From a virus, in IMG/VR virus record IMGVR_UViG_3300024262_000026, positions 1 to 64,000 of that record: a stretch of DNA of 64,000 bases, one strand, 5' to 3'. This document shows, one piece after another, positions 16,587 to 26,198 of the stretch. A program made the translations under genes and the position numbers. Numbering within the stretch: the stretch's first letter is position 1; each line of letters opens with the position of its first letter. Under the pieces are notes generated by a model. The model saw nothing but the letters and a program-made list of their open reading frames with translations. It was not told the DNA's origin and searched no databases.

Positions 16587-19061
16587 TTAATTATATTTTT
16601 GGTAGGACTTTTCTTCCACCAGAGAACTACCTTTGCTGACATTTATTCTTTTCTTAATATCAGATCTCACATCATTTGTAAAATATACACTTCTTGCAAG
16701 TTCTACAAATTCATCATCAAATGTTTTCTTTCGTTCTTTATCTCTAATATCATCTTCAATTTTCCAAAGTTTTCTATTGATTTCTAATAAATCTTGATAA
16801 TCATCATCTTCTTCAAAAATATCAATTTCATTCTCCATTATTTTCTTAAGTTCATTATATTCTTTTCTGATATTTTTGGTTTTGTTTTCATCCTTTATAT
16901 TTTCAAGTTTTATCTGTAAAATAGTAACTTTATCGACTAATTCTCCTTTTGAGTTTGGAATGTTTACTGAATTCTTTTCTAATTCAATTTCTTTTATTGC
17001 CTGAATAACTTCAGCAGGTTGAATTACTTTTGAACATATAAAATCTTTATCTTGAGGACAATATAACCATTTATGTGTGTCAAATTTTAAAGATGTATCA
17101 TTCCAACAACCATTACAAACCGAATCATTATGAATACGTTTAATATTCTTTTTAAACTCATTCCAAGGCTTTGTAAAGCCTGATATCATAATAGTTGGAG
17201 TATTCAACGCCCAAGCCATCCAAGCCAACCCAGTACTCAGGGTGATTATCATATCCGCATTTTTAATATCGACAATTCTATCCACTAAATCAATATTACC
17301 TGTCTTATCAATAAGTCCTCTAACTTTTGGTGCCTGATTAAAATGTCCAGAAATTCCAAAACTTTTTTCTCTATCAATTACAACTATTTTATATCCATTA
17401 TTTTTAAGATAATCAAATACTCGTTCCCAACCTACAGGATTATTCCAATATTTTAATTGTGCGGTTGATTGTAATGCAATTACAACATATTTACCTCTTA
17501 TATTTCGTTCCCTTTCAGGTTCATCTATTTTACCATCAAGTTCTATCATCGGCAAACCTAAGGCATTTGGTGCAATTAATTGAATTGGCAAATTTCTATA
17601 ATCAATCATCGATGGATTATCAAATCTACTTAAATCCATATCACTTATAGTGAGTGGATAATAATCAATTAAAAATCTCTTTGAAAATGAATATTTATTA
17701 TCATCTTCTGGTTTAATAAATTTTAAATTAGGGAACGAATTTATAAAAAGTTGATTCCAAAATGTACTAATATAAACTTTAACGTTGTGTTTCTTTCTAT
17801 ATTCTTCAGCATAAGGAACCCAAGAAATTGTATCACCTAATGATGTACTACTAATCCTAATATAATGTATCTCATCTTCTTTCTTTATAACCTTTACTTC
17901 AAATTCTTCATATTCTGGTAAAATTTCAACATCACCGATTTCGAATTTTTCTATATTTTCTATAACTTCTTGTGCCGTAATAGTTTTAGAACAAATAAAA
18001 TGCTCAAAAGTACCTTTATGTTTAGGACACCAGTTCCAATCACCTGGATCAAAAGATGCATATTCATCAGGCTTATTCATACAACCGTTACACACATCAT
18101 CATTATGCAACCTAACACAACCTGTTAAAAATTCCATAAAAGGTTCTGTAAATCCAGATATCATAATAACTTTAACTTTAAGTGCCCAAGCTAGCCAACT
18201 TATCCCTGACGATAATCCTATGAAAAATTCACAATGTTCTAACAACTTTATTGCTTCATCTAATGAATTATTATCAGGTTTAATAACACCATCTAAAGGT
18301 TTATTTCCCATATATTCGCCAGTTTCTTTACTTAGTGAATACACTAAATATCCTTTTGACTTCAAATAATTAACAACATCTTGCCAACCTGTAGGATTAT
18401 TCCAATATTTACATTGTGCGGTAGAATGTTCCGCAATACAAACATATTTTTGTTCTATTTTTCTCTCAGATTTTTCATAATAGATTGGTGAATGTTTTTC
18501 TTTCCAATTTTTAATACCCAAAATGTCAGCAACAACTTTTTGTAAAGGCTCACCGAATGGTTTAGTTACATTTTTATTTAAATTATTTCCACCATCAAAA
18601 TATCCCAACTTATAAGAATGAAGAAAATCATCACTACTTCGGGTATTTGGTTCAAAAAAAATTATATTTGGATATAGATTTTTAAAATATTTATTATAAA
18701 ATGTTGAACAATAAATTTTATTTAAATTGTGTTCTATTCTAAATTGTTCTACCATTGGCATCCAACCAATATTATCACCCAACGCTTTACTATCAAAAAA
18801 TATACAAACATCTTTTTCTTTTAAATCTAATTTTTTCTCAAAAACTATCTTATTATTAAATTTTACTCTGATTAACCAGTTAACGTAATATTTTTTATTA
18901 GTTTTTGCCCAATGATTGCTTTTCAAATCTATCTGAAATTCAACATTCTGATTATCCTGATTAACAAAATCAACATTATATGTATTTATACCATTTTTAT
19001 CATCAGGATCTTTTATATTTAAATAAGCACCATCATTAAAAGCATATTCAAAATTTACCAT
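16587..19061 (-). CDS. Tandem TibC-like (heptosyl)transferase fused to DUF6165
   Basis: Two copies of a GT9-related glycosyltransferase fold in one chain, residues about 80-375 and 395-690. Each copy carries ALGDNIGW or SLGDTISW at its start, a nucleotide-sugar region (TAQCKYWNNPTGW; TAQLKYWNNPVGW), the SSGISWLAWAL or STGLAWMAWAL motif and MISGFT. Each ends with a four-cysteine iron finger as in TibC-type O-heptosyltransferases of autotransporters: Cys324, 327, 345, 357 and Cys649, 652, 668, 676. The last 125 residues (GELVDKVTILQIKLE...WKIEDDIRDKE...LVEEKSY) match DUF6165. The N-terminal 80 residues form a separate beta-rich domain. It probably glycosylates a protein, phage or host. Single-copy family members are about 400 residues. 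Confidence 0.85.
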   Translation of the reverse strand: MVNFEYAFNDGAYLNIKDPDDKNGINTYNVDFVNQDNQNVEFQIDLKSNHWAKTNKKYYVNWLIRVKFNNKIVFEKKLDLKEKDVCIFFDSKALGDNIGWMPMVEQFRIEHNLNKIYCSTFYNKYFKNLYPNIIFFEPNTRSSDDFLHSYKLGYFDGGNNLNKNVTKPFGEPLQKVVADILGIKNWKEKHSPIYYEKSERKIEQKYVCIAEHSTAQCKYWNNPTGWQDVVNYLKSKGYLVYSLSKETGEYMGNKPLDGVIKPDNNSLDEAIKLLEHCEFFIGLSSGISWLAWALKVKVIMISGFTEPFMEFLTGCVRLHNDDVCNGCMNKPDEYASFDPGDWNWCPKHKGTFEHFICSKTITAQEVIENIEKFEIGDVEILPEYEEFEVKVIKKEDEIHYIRISSTSLGDTISWVPYAEEYRKKHNVKVYISTFWNQLFINSFPNLKFIKPEDDNKYSFSKRFLIDYYPLTISDMDLSRFDNPSMIDYRNLPIQLIAPNALGLPMIELDGKIDEPERERNIRGKYVVIALQSTAQLKYWNNPVGWERVFDYLKNNGYKIVVIDREKSFGISGHFNQAPKVRGLIDKTGNIDLVDRIVDIKNADMIITLSTGLAWMAWALNTPTIMISGFTKPWNEFKKNIKRIHNDSVCNGCWNDTSLKFDTHKWLYCPQDKDFICSKVIQPAEVIQAIKEIELEKNSVNIPNSKGELVDKVTILQIKLENIKDENKTKNIRKEYNELKKIMENEIDIFEEDDDYQDLLEINRKLWKIEDDIRDKERKKTFDDEFVELARSVYFTNDVRSDIKKRINVSKGSSLVEEKSYQKYN

Positions 19062-19077
19062 TTTTTCATTTTATTTT

Positions 19078-22000
19078 TTAATCACATCCTTGAAATCCAC
19101 AATCTTGACATTCTTTACAACCATTTTGCCAAATAATATTTGTGCTTCCACATTCAGGACAAATTGTACCTGTAGTTTCAACAGAATCTTTTATCCATTT
19201 TTTTAAAATTCGTTTTACACCTGCTTTCCAAGTTCCAAAATTGAGTTCTTCTTCACCATTAGTTGCCATATTCATACCATCAACAATATTTAATACACTA
19301 GGTAGATGTATTCTATGTCTCAAAAATGCAGACACCATTTTAGAATAATTCCAAAATTCACGATTAAATGCTCTATTTAATCCTTGCATTGTAACCTTAT
19401 ATCCATCTCTATCCGTATATTCAAAATCATATCTTTTATGAATAACACCGTCACTATCCTTTTCTTTAATTTTAATAATAGTTCCATGTTCCACATAAAT
19501 AGGAATTTGAAACGATTCAGCCAAACCTGTAAATAACTCATATGGATATTTTTCTTTTGATATCTCATCTATACCTAAAAATGCTACCCATTTTTCTTTA
19601 TTATTAGTGAACTTTATAATTTCACATTCTAATCTTTTAGGTCTACGCTTTGCATTATTTTCTTTCATTTGTTGCTCAATACTCTTTTCATCATGAGACA
19701 CAATAACACCTTGTCGTGAACCATCACGATAGACTGTTATACCTTTACAACCTGATTTCCAACCAGTTTCATACACTTTAGAAACCATTTCTTCAGTAAC
19801 ATCATTTGGTAAATTTACAGTAACAGAAATTGAATGATCAACATATTTCTGAACTTCGCCTTGCATACGAACTTTTTCAACCCAATCAACATCATTTGAT
19901 GTCGCTTTATAATAAGGAGATTTTTTAATAATTTCTTTTAATTCGTCTTCCTTCATCTTCTTAACTTCACCAATATTATAACCATTGATTTCTAACCATG
20001 TTTCAAATTTATGGTGAAATACATTATATTCTTCCCAATGAACACCTTTATCATCAATAAAATCACTTCTAGAATCTTTATCATTAGGATTAATTTTTCT
20101 TCTTCTTTTATAAGATACTAAATATACTGGTTCTATACCTGAGGTTGTTTGTGTACAAATTGAAACTGAGCCTGTTGGTGCAATAGTTAAAAGTGCAATA
20201 TTTCTTCTACCTTTCTTTAATTTTTCATTCAACTCAGGATCATCATTTTTCAAACGACTAATAAAAGGATTATTGATTTCTTTTTCATAATCATAAACAG
20301 GGAAAGAACCTCTTTCCTCTGCCATTATTGCAGAAGATTTATAAGCATTAATCGCAAGTATTTTATGAACTTTAGTTGAAAACTCGGTTGCTGGCTTAGT
20401 ACCATACCTCAAATTAAGAGCAGCAATCATATCACCTTCAGCAGTTACACCTAACCCTGTCCTTCTACCCTTTTCTGACATTTCTTTAATTTTCAACCAT
20501 AATTCAGTTTCAGTTCTTTTAATATGTGCGGGTTCTGGATCTGTTATAATTTTTTCTAAAATTTTATCAATTTTTTCAAGTTCTAAATCAATAATATCAT
20601 CCATAAATCTTTGAGCATATTGTACATGCTCTGAAAATAATTCAAAATCAAAATATGCATCTTTTGTAAAAGGATTAACAACATATGAATATAAGTTAAT
20701 TGCCAATAAACGACAAGAATCATAAGGACATAAAGTTATTTCACCACAATTTTTCACACAAATACCACCTGATGTAATATATTTATCATCTTCAAAATTA
20801 GTAATTATATTATAGTTATGATTATCATCAACTGTTATATTATACACATCCTCATAACCATAAAATTCAATTTTCATAACTTTATGATTATTCACAACCT
20901 GATTTTTAAAATCTGCAAAAGTTTTATCATTTGAATTATCAAAATCCTTATGATGTATTGCTACATTTTTATAATCTACAAACTCATCATAATAAAATTC
21001 ATGTATCAATCTATATTGCCTTCTATTTCTAAATCTACCACCCAACATTTTCTGACCAGTTTGTGCAATTTGCCTATATCCTTTATTTGAACTAAAAGAA
21101 TAAAATGATGATATAGAATCTCCTTCTATTAAATCTTTTAACTCTTTATAAGTATTATTCTTCATATAAATTCTATGATCTGGAGTTGCTATCAACTCAG
21201 AACCATCATCTAAAGTTAACTTCCATACTTCTACATTTTTCTTAGTTTTTCTAGGATTTCTACCCCATTTAATTTCAACTTTACCTTCATTATTAGTCGA
21301 ATATACAGGCACATCTTCACCTTCTAATGCCAACTGTTTTATACTAACAGCATTTCTACCATCAGCAACAGCAATCAAAGAATCACCAACAACACACGGA
21401 TTCGTACTAATTGTCTTAAAACCATACTCTTGGTAACAATCAGGCACAGATTCTCTCATAATAGTGTCCCAAAATAATATACCAGGTTCTGCTGATTTCC
21501 AAGCATTATGAACAATTTTATCCCATATAGGTTTAGCTTCAACATCTTTTGTAAATTTTGGATTTTTTGAATCTATTGGAAAACTTTGAGTATATTTTGT
21601 ATTTTTACTAACAGCTTTCATAAAATCATCATGAATTTTTATAGATACATTTGCACCAGTTATTTTACCCTCTTGCATTTTCGCATCAATAAATCCACCT
21701 GAATCTGGATGTTTAACACTTACTGTTAACATCAATGCGCCTCTACGTCCATCTTGTGCAACTTCTTCAGTAGTATTTGAAAATCTTTCCATAAAAGGCA
21801 CTATACCTGTAGATGTTAAGGCTGAATTTTTCACTCTCATTCCCTTTGGTCTGATATGTGATAAATCATGACCAACACCACCTCTACGTTTCATTAATTG
21901 TGCTTGTTCTTGATCTGTTAAAAATATACCACCATAAGAATCAGCATCATTACCAATTACAAAACAATTAGATAATGATACCGTTTGTCTATCATTACCT

Positions 22001-22290
22001 ATACCAGACATAGGCGAACCTTGTGGTACCATATATTTGAAATTTTTAATTAAGTCAAATATTTTTTCTTCACTCAACGGATTTGAATATTTCTTCTCTA
22101 TTCTATGCAACTCACGGGCAATCCTTTTATGCATATCATCAGGAGTTAATTCATAATATACAGTATTATCATCCACTCTACCATCTATTGTATCTTTTAA
22201 TGAGTACTTATTAATCCAAACATCAGTTGCTAATGTATCGCCTTTGAAATATTGTAAAGTAGCATTATATACATCTTCTCTTTTGTACAT
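19078..22290 (-). CDS. nrdJ: Class II (B12-dependent) ribonucleotide reductase with intein
   Basis: Reduces ribonucleotides to deoxyribonucleotides for phage DNA synthesis using adenosylcobalamin. Signature segments are GRRGALMLTVSVKHPD (181-196), NPC/GEI around the intein site (thiyl-radical cysteine Cys515), ITVYRDGSRQG, and a C-terminal zinc finger CPECG...CKECQDCG typical of NrdJ. The total is 1070 residues; removing the 216-residue intein (299-514) leaves 854, close to other long NrdJ proteins. Followed downstream by the glycosyltransferase gene, and located behind the acidic protein, helicase and recombinase genes, so it belongs to the replication cluster. Dependence on B12 means the host must supply cobalamin. 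Confidence 0.92.
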   Translation of the reverse strand: MYKREDVYNATLQYFKGDTLATDVWINKYSLKDTIDGRVDDNTVYYELTPDDMHKRIARELHRIEKKYSNPLSEEKIFDLIKNFKYMVPQGSPMSGIGNDRQTVSLSNCFVIGNDADSYGGIFLTDQEQAQLMKRRGGVGHDLSHIRPKGMRVKNSALTSTGIVPFMERFSNTTEEVAQDGRRGALMLTVSVKHPDSGGFIDAKMQEGKITGANVSIKIHDDFMKAVSKNTKYTQSFPIDSKNPKFTKDVEAKPIWDKIVHNAWKSAEPGILFWDTIMRESVPDCYQEYGFKTISTNPCVVGDSLIAVADGRNAVSIKQLALEGEDVPVYSTNNEGKVEIKWGRNPRKTKKNVEVWKLTLDDGSELIATPDHRIYMKNNTYKELKDLIEGDSISSFYSFSSNKGYRQIAQTGQKMLGGRFRNRRQYRLIHEFYYDEFVDYKNVAIHHKDFDNSNDKTFADFKNQVVNNHKVMKIEFYGYEDVYNITVDDNHNYNIITNFEDDKYITSGGICVKNCGEITLCPYDSCRLLAINLYSYVVNPFTKDAYFDFELFSEHVQYAQRFMDDIIDLELEKIDKILEKIITDPEPAHIKRTETELWLKIKEMSEKGRRTGLGVTAEGDMIAALNLRYGTKPATEFSTKVHKILAINAYKSSAIMAEERGSFPVYDYEKEINNPFISRLKNDDPELNEKLKKGRRNIALLTIAPTGSVSICTQTTSGIEPVYLVSYKRRRKINPNDKDSRSDFIDDKGVHWEEYNVFHHKFETWLEINGYNIGEVKKMKEDELKEIIKKSPYYKATSNDVDWVEKVRMQGEVQKYVDHSISVTVNLPNDVTEEMVSKVYETGWKSGCKGITVYRDGSRQGVIVSHDEKSIEQQMKENNAKRRPKRLECEIIKFTNNKEKWVAFLGIDEISKEKYPYELFTGLAESFQIPIYVEHGTIIKIKEKDSDGVIHKRYDFEYTDRDGYKVTMQGLNRAFNREFWNYSKMVSAFLRHRIHLPSVLNIVDGMNMATNGEEELNFGTWKAGVKRILKKWIKDSVETTGTICPECGSTNIIWQNGCKECQDCGFQGCD
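20749..21396 (-). other. Intein inserted at the catalytic Cys of NrdJ
   Basis: 216-residue intein, residues 299-514 of the NrdJ precursor. It begins with Cys (CVVGDSLIAVADG, block A), has a block B-like ATPDHRIY, and ends with HNYNIITN and GGICVKN before the +1 Cys. The N-terminal flank is STNP and the C-terminal flank CGEI, so the uninterrupted host sequence would read NPCGEI, the conserved class II active-site motif, and the +1 nucleophile for splicing is also the thiyl-radical cysteine. The last intein dipeptide is KN rather than the usual HN. A central HHKDFDNSND...NNH segment resembles a shrunken HNH-type endonuclease. Confidence 0.9.
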
Positions 22291-22307
22291 TTCTTATTCT
22301 TATTTTT

Positions 22308-22967
22308 TTATATGAAGTTGATATTATTTAAATTATCTAAATATCCACTTTGTTTTAACTCATATATAATTTGAGTTGCATATTCTTTATCAAGCAATTT
22401 AAACATATTAAAAATGTTATCTGTAAAATAATATGATAGTTCTACGAAAATTTCAGATTTTGAATATTTTCGTCCTAAACTATCTAACAACATTCTATAA
22501 TAATCATTAAATGCTTGTCTATTAGGTTTTCTTCTATTTGATGTAAAATCAAGTGAAGTTTTCTGCTGTAATAAAGTATAAACATCATTAGACAACTCTA
22601 ATCTATTAACATATTCATCATTATGCTTACTTTCAAATTCATATGCGGACCCCGCTTCAATAGGAAATCCTTCTGACGGGGCATAATCTTCTGTTATATA
22701 TGAATGTTGTTCTGGTTCTTCTTCAATTTTACCCTTAAAGATAGTATCTCGTTTTAAACTATGTTTACCCTCAATTTTGTGATTATTGGTATTAAATTTG
22801 AACATAATATCAATATCATCATCCTCATTGTTCTCATCCGAATCATCTTCCGATTCATCAGCAGATTCATCATCCGATTCATCTTCATCAATTTCAGGAT
22901 CAATATCCAAATCAATTTCTTCCAATTCATCTAAATTTTCAGTATCTTTTAATTCTTTTTTACTCAT
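22308..22967 (-). CDS. Acidic protein of unknown function in the replication cluster
   Basis: 219 residues. The first roughly 55 residues are very acidic and Ser/Asp/Glu-rich (DLDIDPEIDEDESDDES), probably disordered. The rest is mixed, with a helical C-terminal region (SKSEIFVELSYYFTDNIFNMF). Start taken at the ATG at 22967; a TTG one codon earlier is less likely. It lies between the helicase and ribonucleotide reductase genes. In T4 the helicase loader gp59 and the late gp33-type co-activator are also small proteins near helicase or sigma genes, but no similarity could be claimed here. Confidence 0.7.
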   Translation of the reverse strand: MSKKELKDTENLDELEEIDLDIDPEIDEDESDDESADESEDDSDENNEDDDIDIMFKFNTNNHKIEGKHSLKRDTIFKGKIEEEPEQHSYITEDYAPSEGFPIEAGSAYEFESKHNDEYVNRLELSNDVYTLLQQKTSLDFTSNRRKPNRQAFNDYYRMLLDSLGRKYSKSEIFVELSYYFTDNIFNMFKLLDKEYATQIIYELKQSGYLDNLNNINFI

Positions 22968-22979
22968 CAATTTTCATCA

Positions 22980-24320
22980 TTATTTTACACCAGTAAGTTG
23001 ATCATTTTCCATAGTTAAAAACTTAGTATTAAAATCAAATCTTACTTGTTCTTCTTTATGTTCACCATCTCTTAATTTTAATATTTTCAATCTATAAACA
23101 TTATTTCTTTTCATTTCAGGATTTCTTATAATACCCCAAACTGAGTCTGCGGTATCAGCAATAGCCTTACTTTCAGGTATATCAGCCAATTTAATATCTG
23201 ATGCTCCCCAAACGGCTTTATCTACTTGAGTTGCGGTAATAAGTGCCACTTGATATTTGTCTGCGATTCTTCTTAATCCTTCGGCTAAATGCTTACCTTT
23301 TAAATATAACATGTTACCTGCATCATTACCCTTTTCAATAGACATAATGTTAATATAGTCAACTATTACCATACCAACTTTTAATCTTTTTACCTCTTCA
23401 AATTTCTTTATATAATTATCAATATCTGTTATTGTACAATCAGATGTATTATACTTTTTTACAAATATTTTACCAGGTTGTGAATCAAAAAGATCACCAA
23501 CTGTTGATTGTGATTTCAAATTATTTATTCTTTGTTTCATAAATACTGAATCCTTTGATTTTTCATCATATTCATCAATATTTATTTTTAATCTCATAGA
23601 ACCAATTCTCTTCATTACTTTTTGGTTTGTCATTTCTAATGTTATCATTAAAACATTAGTACCAGCATTTGCAGCATTACAAGCAATATTATGAAGCCAC
23701 ATCGACTTTCCAACATTTGTCTCACCCATAAGAACATTAAATGTTGATTTACTCCAACCACCACCTAATATCGAATCAATTGACGACCAACCAGATGGTA
23801 TGGTGTTCTTTAATAATCTTTGTTTATGTGTCTCAGGGTCATCAAAATCATCACCTAAATCTTCATCATCGTCATCAACAAGCATGACATTATTGAAGAG
23901 ATTTTTAAGTTTAGAGGCAACTTCTTGTATATTATCATAATTCACATCTTCTATTCCTCTAACCATATCAATACTCTTCAATACATCACCCTTTATTTGA
24001 TTTTGTATTTTCCAAGCCTTAAATCTTGGGGAAAGCCATTCATCACTTATATCAGTATTGTCCGACTTAAGTAACAATTGAATAACTTTCGCATTAATCT
24101 TATTATCCTCATCAGCCAATTTGACCATTGCATAAATTTGTTGGGGGCTAGGAATAATACGACTCTCACTCTTAAGATATTCTTCTCGAATGACGGTATA
24201 TATAAATTGTATATCTTGATTTTTGAAAAAATATGGCTCAACTTTACTAAATTGTTCAGGATTATCCATAATCCAAATAAAGTAATGCTTCTCCATATTT
24301 GTATTCATAGTATCAGCCAT
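22980..24320 (-). CDS. Replicative DNA helicase (DnaB/T4 gp41-like)
   Basis: Ring-shaped 5'-3' helicase that unwinds the replication fork. The C-terminal RecA-fold domain starts near residue 170 (SGWSSIDSILGGGW), with Walker A GETNVGKS (199-206), the EMTNQKVMKRIGSM region, Walker B-like VGMVIVDYINIM and the sensor IRNPEMKRNNVYRLKILKLRDGE. The N-terminal about 140 residues are the smaller domain. 446 residues compares with about 475 for T4 gp41. It follows UvsX, with a 25-nt gap, in a minus-strand recombination-replication cluster. Confidence 0.9.
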   Translation of the reverse strand: MADTMNTNMEKHYFIWIMDNPEQFSKVEPYFFKNQDIQFIYTVIREEYLKSESRIIPSPQQIYAMVKLADEDNKINAKVIQLLLKSDNTDISDEWLSPRFKAWKIQNQIKGDVLKSIDMVRGIEDVNYDNIQEVASKLKNLFNNVMLVDDDDEDLGDDFDDPETHKQRLLKNTIPSGWSSIDSILGGGWSKSTFNVLMGETNVGKSMWLHNIACNAANAGTNVLMITLEMTNQKVMKRIGSMRLKINIDEYDEKSKDSVFMKQRINNLKSQSTVGDLFDSQPGKIFVKKYNTSDCTITDIDNYIKKFEEVKRLKVGMVIVDYINIMSIEKGNDAGNMLYLKGKHLAEGLRRIADKYQVALITATQVDKAVWGASDIKLADIPESKAIADTADSVWGIIRNPEMKRNNVYRLKILKLRDGEHKEEQVRFDFNTKFLTMENDQLTGVK

Positions 24321-24345
24321 ATATTATGGTTAATTTTTATCTCTA

Positions 24346-25581
24346 TTATTCAAATAGTGAGCCATCATCTAAATCATCAGAGGAAATGATATTATCTGCT
24401 TCAATATCATTGAGTTTTTCATCAAACCCTTCTAATTCTTTAAGATATTCATCGTATGATGGATATTTAAAATATTCATAAATTATTGGTTCCATCGCCT
24501 TCAAAACATCAGCATTAAATACTTTTCTATTATAAAGTTGTTTTTCAGTTAATGATTTATCATCTAAATGCTTTACAAGCCACCTTGTCGATGGTTCATA
24601 TGTAATCTCACCAGTAGATTTATCTAAAACTTTTTTTGCTTTTGCGATTCCAAGTTTATCAAAATTTTCAAATGTGCAAAAGAAATCTAATCCTTTATAT
24701 GGATTTATACCTTTTGTGAAGTCAATCTCAAATTTAACCTTCTTAGGTTTTGCTATTCTATTTTTCGCAGATTTCGCAGTAATAACAGAGCCACTTTTAC
24801 CTAAATCTAATTCATCTTCTTGACCAGTTTTTAACTTTGCATCAGATAAAAATAGAATTACACTCGCTGCATAATATAAACCTTCACCTCCACCCATAAT
24901 AGTTTGAGGGAACATATCCATTGTTAAATATGTATGATTAGTCGCAACTAATGGAATACCTAAAAAACCTAAATCATTTGTTATAAGTCTAACGAGAGAT
25001 TTAATTTGTTTTGCTCTTGTCATATCTTGTTTAGATTTGAACGCAAGAACATCATCTTTTTCTTTTTCAGAAGCTAACATACCAATTGAATCGATAAAAA
25101 TTATTGTTTTTGAGACATCCAAACCTTCATCTTTCAATTTTTGTAACGCATCTAAAAATGATGTCAAAAACATTTTAATTTTCTCAACAACATTAGTTCT
25201 CATTAACATAAATTTGTTAGGATCAGTAGTGTCAATACCATACATTTCGAAATCTGTTTTCTCAATTGAAAACTCTGTATCTATCCATACAATATTATAT
25301 CCTTCAAGTTGTGCGTTTCTTGCTATGTTTAGGGAAATGAAACTCTTACCTGTCTGTTTAGGACCAGCAATTACAGTTATTTTATTGTTTGGTATACCAC
25401 CCTTCAATATACTTTTAGATAATAAGCCATCTAAAATATGTATTCCAGTAGATATAAAATGTTTTTCTTTATCTAATTCTTCAATAGTTACAATATCTTT
25501 TTTAGATATATTGTCAATTAAATTAGAAATTTTTGAGAAATCAAAATCCTTACTAGACTTAGCGGATTTTCTTTTTGCCAT
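24346..25581 (-). CDS. uvsX: UvsX/RecA-like recombinase
   Basis: Strand-exchange recombinase for recombination-dependent replication and repair. Walker A is AGPKQTGKS (Gly73-Ser80), Walker B TIIFIDSIGM about residue 170, followed by an L1/L2-type segment (TNHTYLTMDMFPQTIMGGGEGLYYAASVILFL). The 411 residues match T4 UvsX (391) and the C-terminus is acidic (ADNIISSDDLDDGSLFE), as in RecA family proteins. It heads the minus-strand replication cluster, followed by DnaB-like helicase, an acidic protein and NrdJ. Confidence 0.93.
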   Translation of the reverse strand: MAKRKSAKSSKDFDFSKISNLIDNISKKDIVTIEELDKEKHFISTGIHILDGLLSKSILKGGIPNNKITVIAGPKQTGKSFISLNIARNAQLEGYNIVWIDTEFSIEKTDFEMYGIDTTDPNKFMLMRTNVVEKIKMFLTSFLDALQKLKDEGLDVSKTIIFIDSIGMLASEKEKDDVLAFKSKQDMTRAKQIKSLVRLITNDLGFLGIPLVATNHTYLTMDMFPQTIMGGGEGLYYAASVILFLSDAKLKTGQEDELDLGKSGSVITAKSAKNRIAKPKKVKFEIDFTKGINPYKGLDFFCTFENFDKLGIAKAKKVLDKSTGEITYEPSTRWLVKHLDDKSLTEKQLYNRKVFNADVLKAMEPIIYEYFKYPSYDEYLKELEGFDEKLNDIEADNIISSDDLDDGSLFE

Positions 25582-25707
25582 TTGTTTTGTATTATTTTTT
25601 ATTTAGACTTATTATAAATAAATCTATTCTTTATACAAGAAAGAACCAAAAAAGTTTTTTAAATTATTTATTGTTTTAAATAATTTTGAGAGGACCCTTT
25701 TATAAGT

Positions 25708-25717
25708 AATATATAAT
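25708..25717 (+). promoter_or_regulatory. Phage-type promoter-like box (AATATATAAT)
   Basis: AATATATAAT 23 nt before the 132-residue gene, in the 159-bp divergent gap between UvsX and the structural operon. Confidence 0.4.
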
Positions 25718-25740
25718 AGAAAATTATTTGTTTATCGTTT

Positions 25741-26139
25741 ATGAATTTTTATGTAGTTTTCGTTAAGAATAGGAAAAAATTTGATAAATATGTTAAAATA
25801 AATAGAGTTAGAAACAAGGCGATCATCGACATCAAACAACAACTGGATGAACATGGAATTGAGAATCTTGATGACTATAAAGACTATTTTAACCTATTAA
25901 TTTACACTAAAATAATTCAAACGTTTAGAAAAAAACGTGATGTTTATTATATACCAAATTTAAATAAAATAAAACACATTGGAATAGAAGATGTGTTACA
26001 AATCAAAGAGAACCTTGGTATAAATCATAAATTTAATTTATTATTATTTTTTGAAGATTTTAAAGATAGTGATAATATATCAAGTATCATATCAGATATG
26101 AACATTTTTGATGCCGTCCAAATAATAAGCGACTATTAA
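25741..26139 (+). CDS. Unknown 132-residue protein
   Basis: Not recognised. Mixed alpha/beta composition with a basic N-terminus (MNFYVVFVKNRKKFDKYVKINRVRNK) and a later helical acidic part. First plus-strand gene before the baseplate operon. Structural role possible but unsupported. Confidence 0.6.
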   Translation: MNFYVVFVKNRKKFDKYVKINRVRNKAIIDIKQQLDEHGIENLDDYKDYFNLLIYTKIIQTFRKKRDVYYIPNLNKIKHIGIEDVLQIKENLGINHKFNLLLFFEDFKDSDNISSIISDMNIFDAVQIISDY

Positions 26140-26170
26140 TTTCTCACCTAATACAAAGAAAGAAAAATTT

Positions 26171-26180
26171 TATATATAAG
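26171..26180 (+). promoter_or_regulatory. Phage-type promoter-like box (TATATATAAG)
   Basis: TATATATAAG ending 18 nt before the first baseplate gene start. Spacing is the same as for the box at 28326. Confidence 0.45.
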
Positions 26181-26198
26181 TAAAAATTACAATATGTT

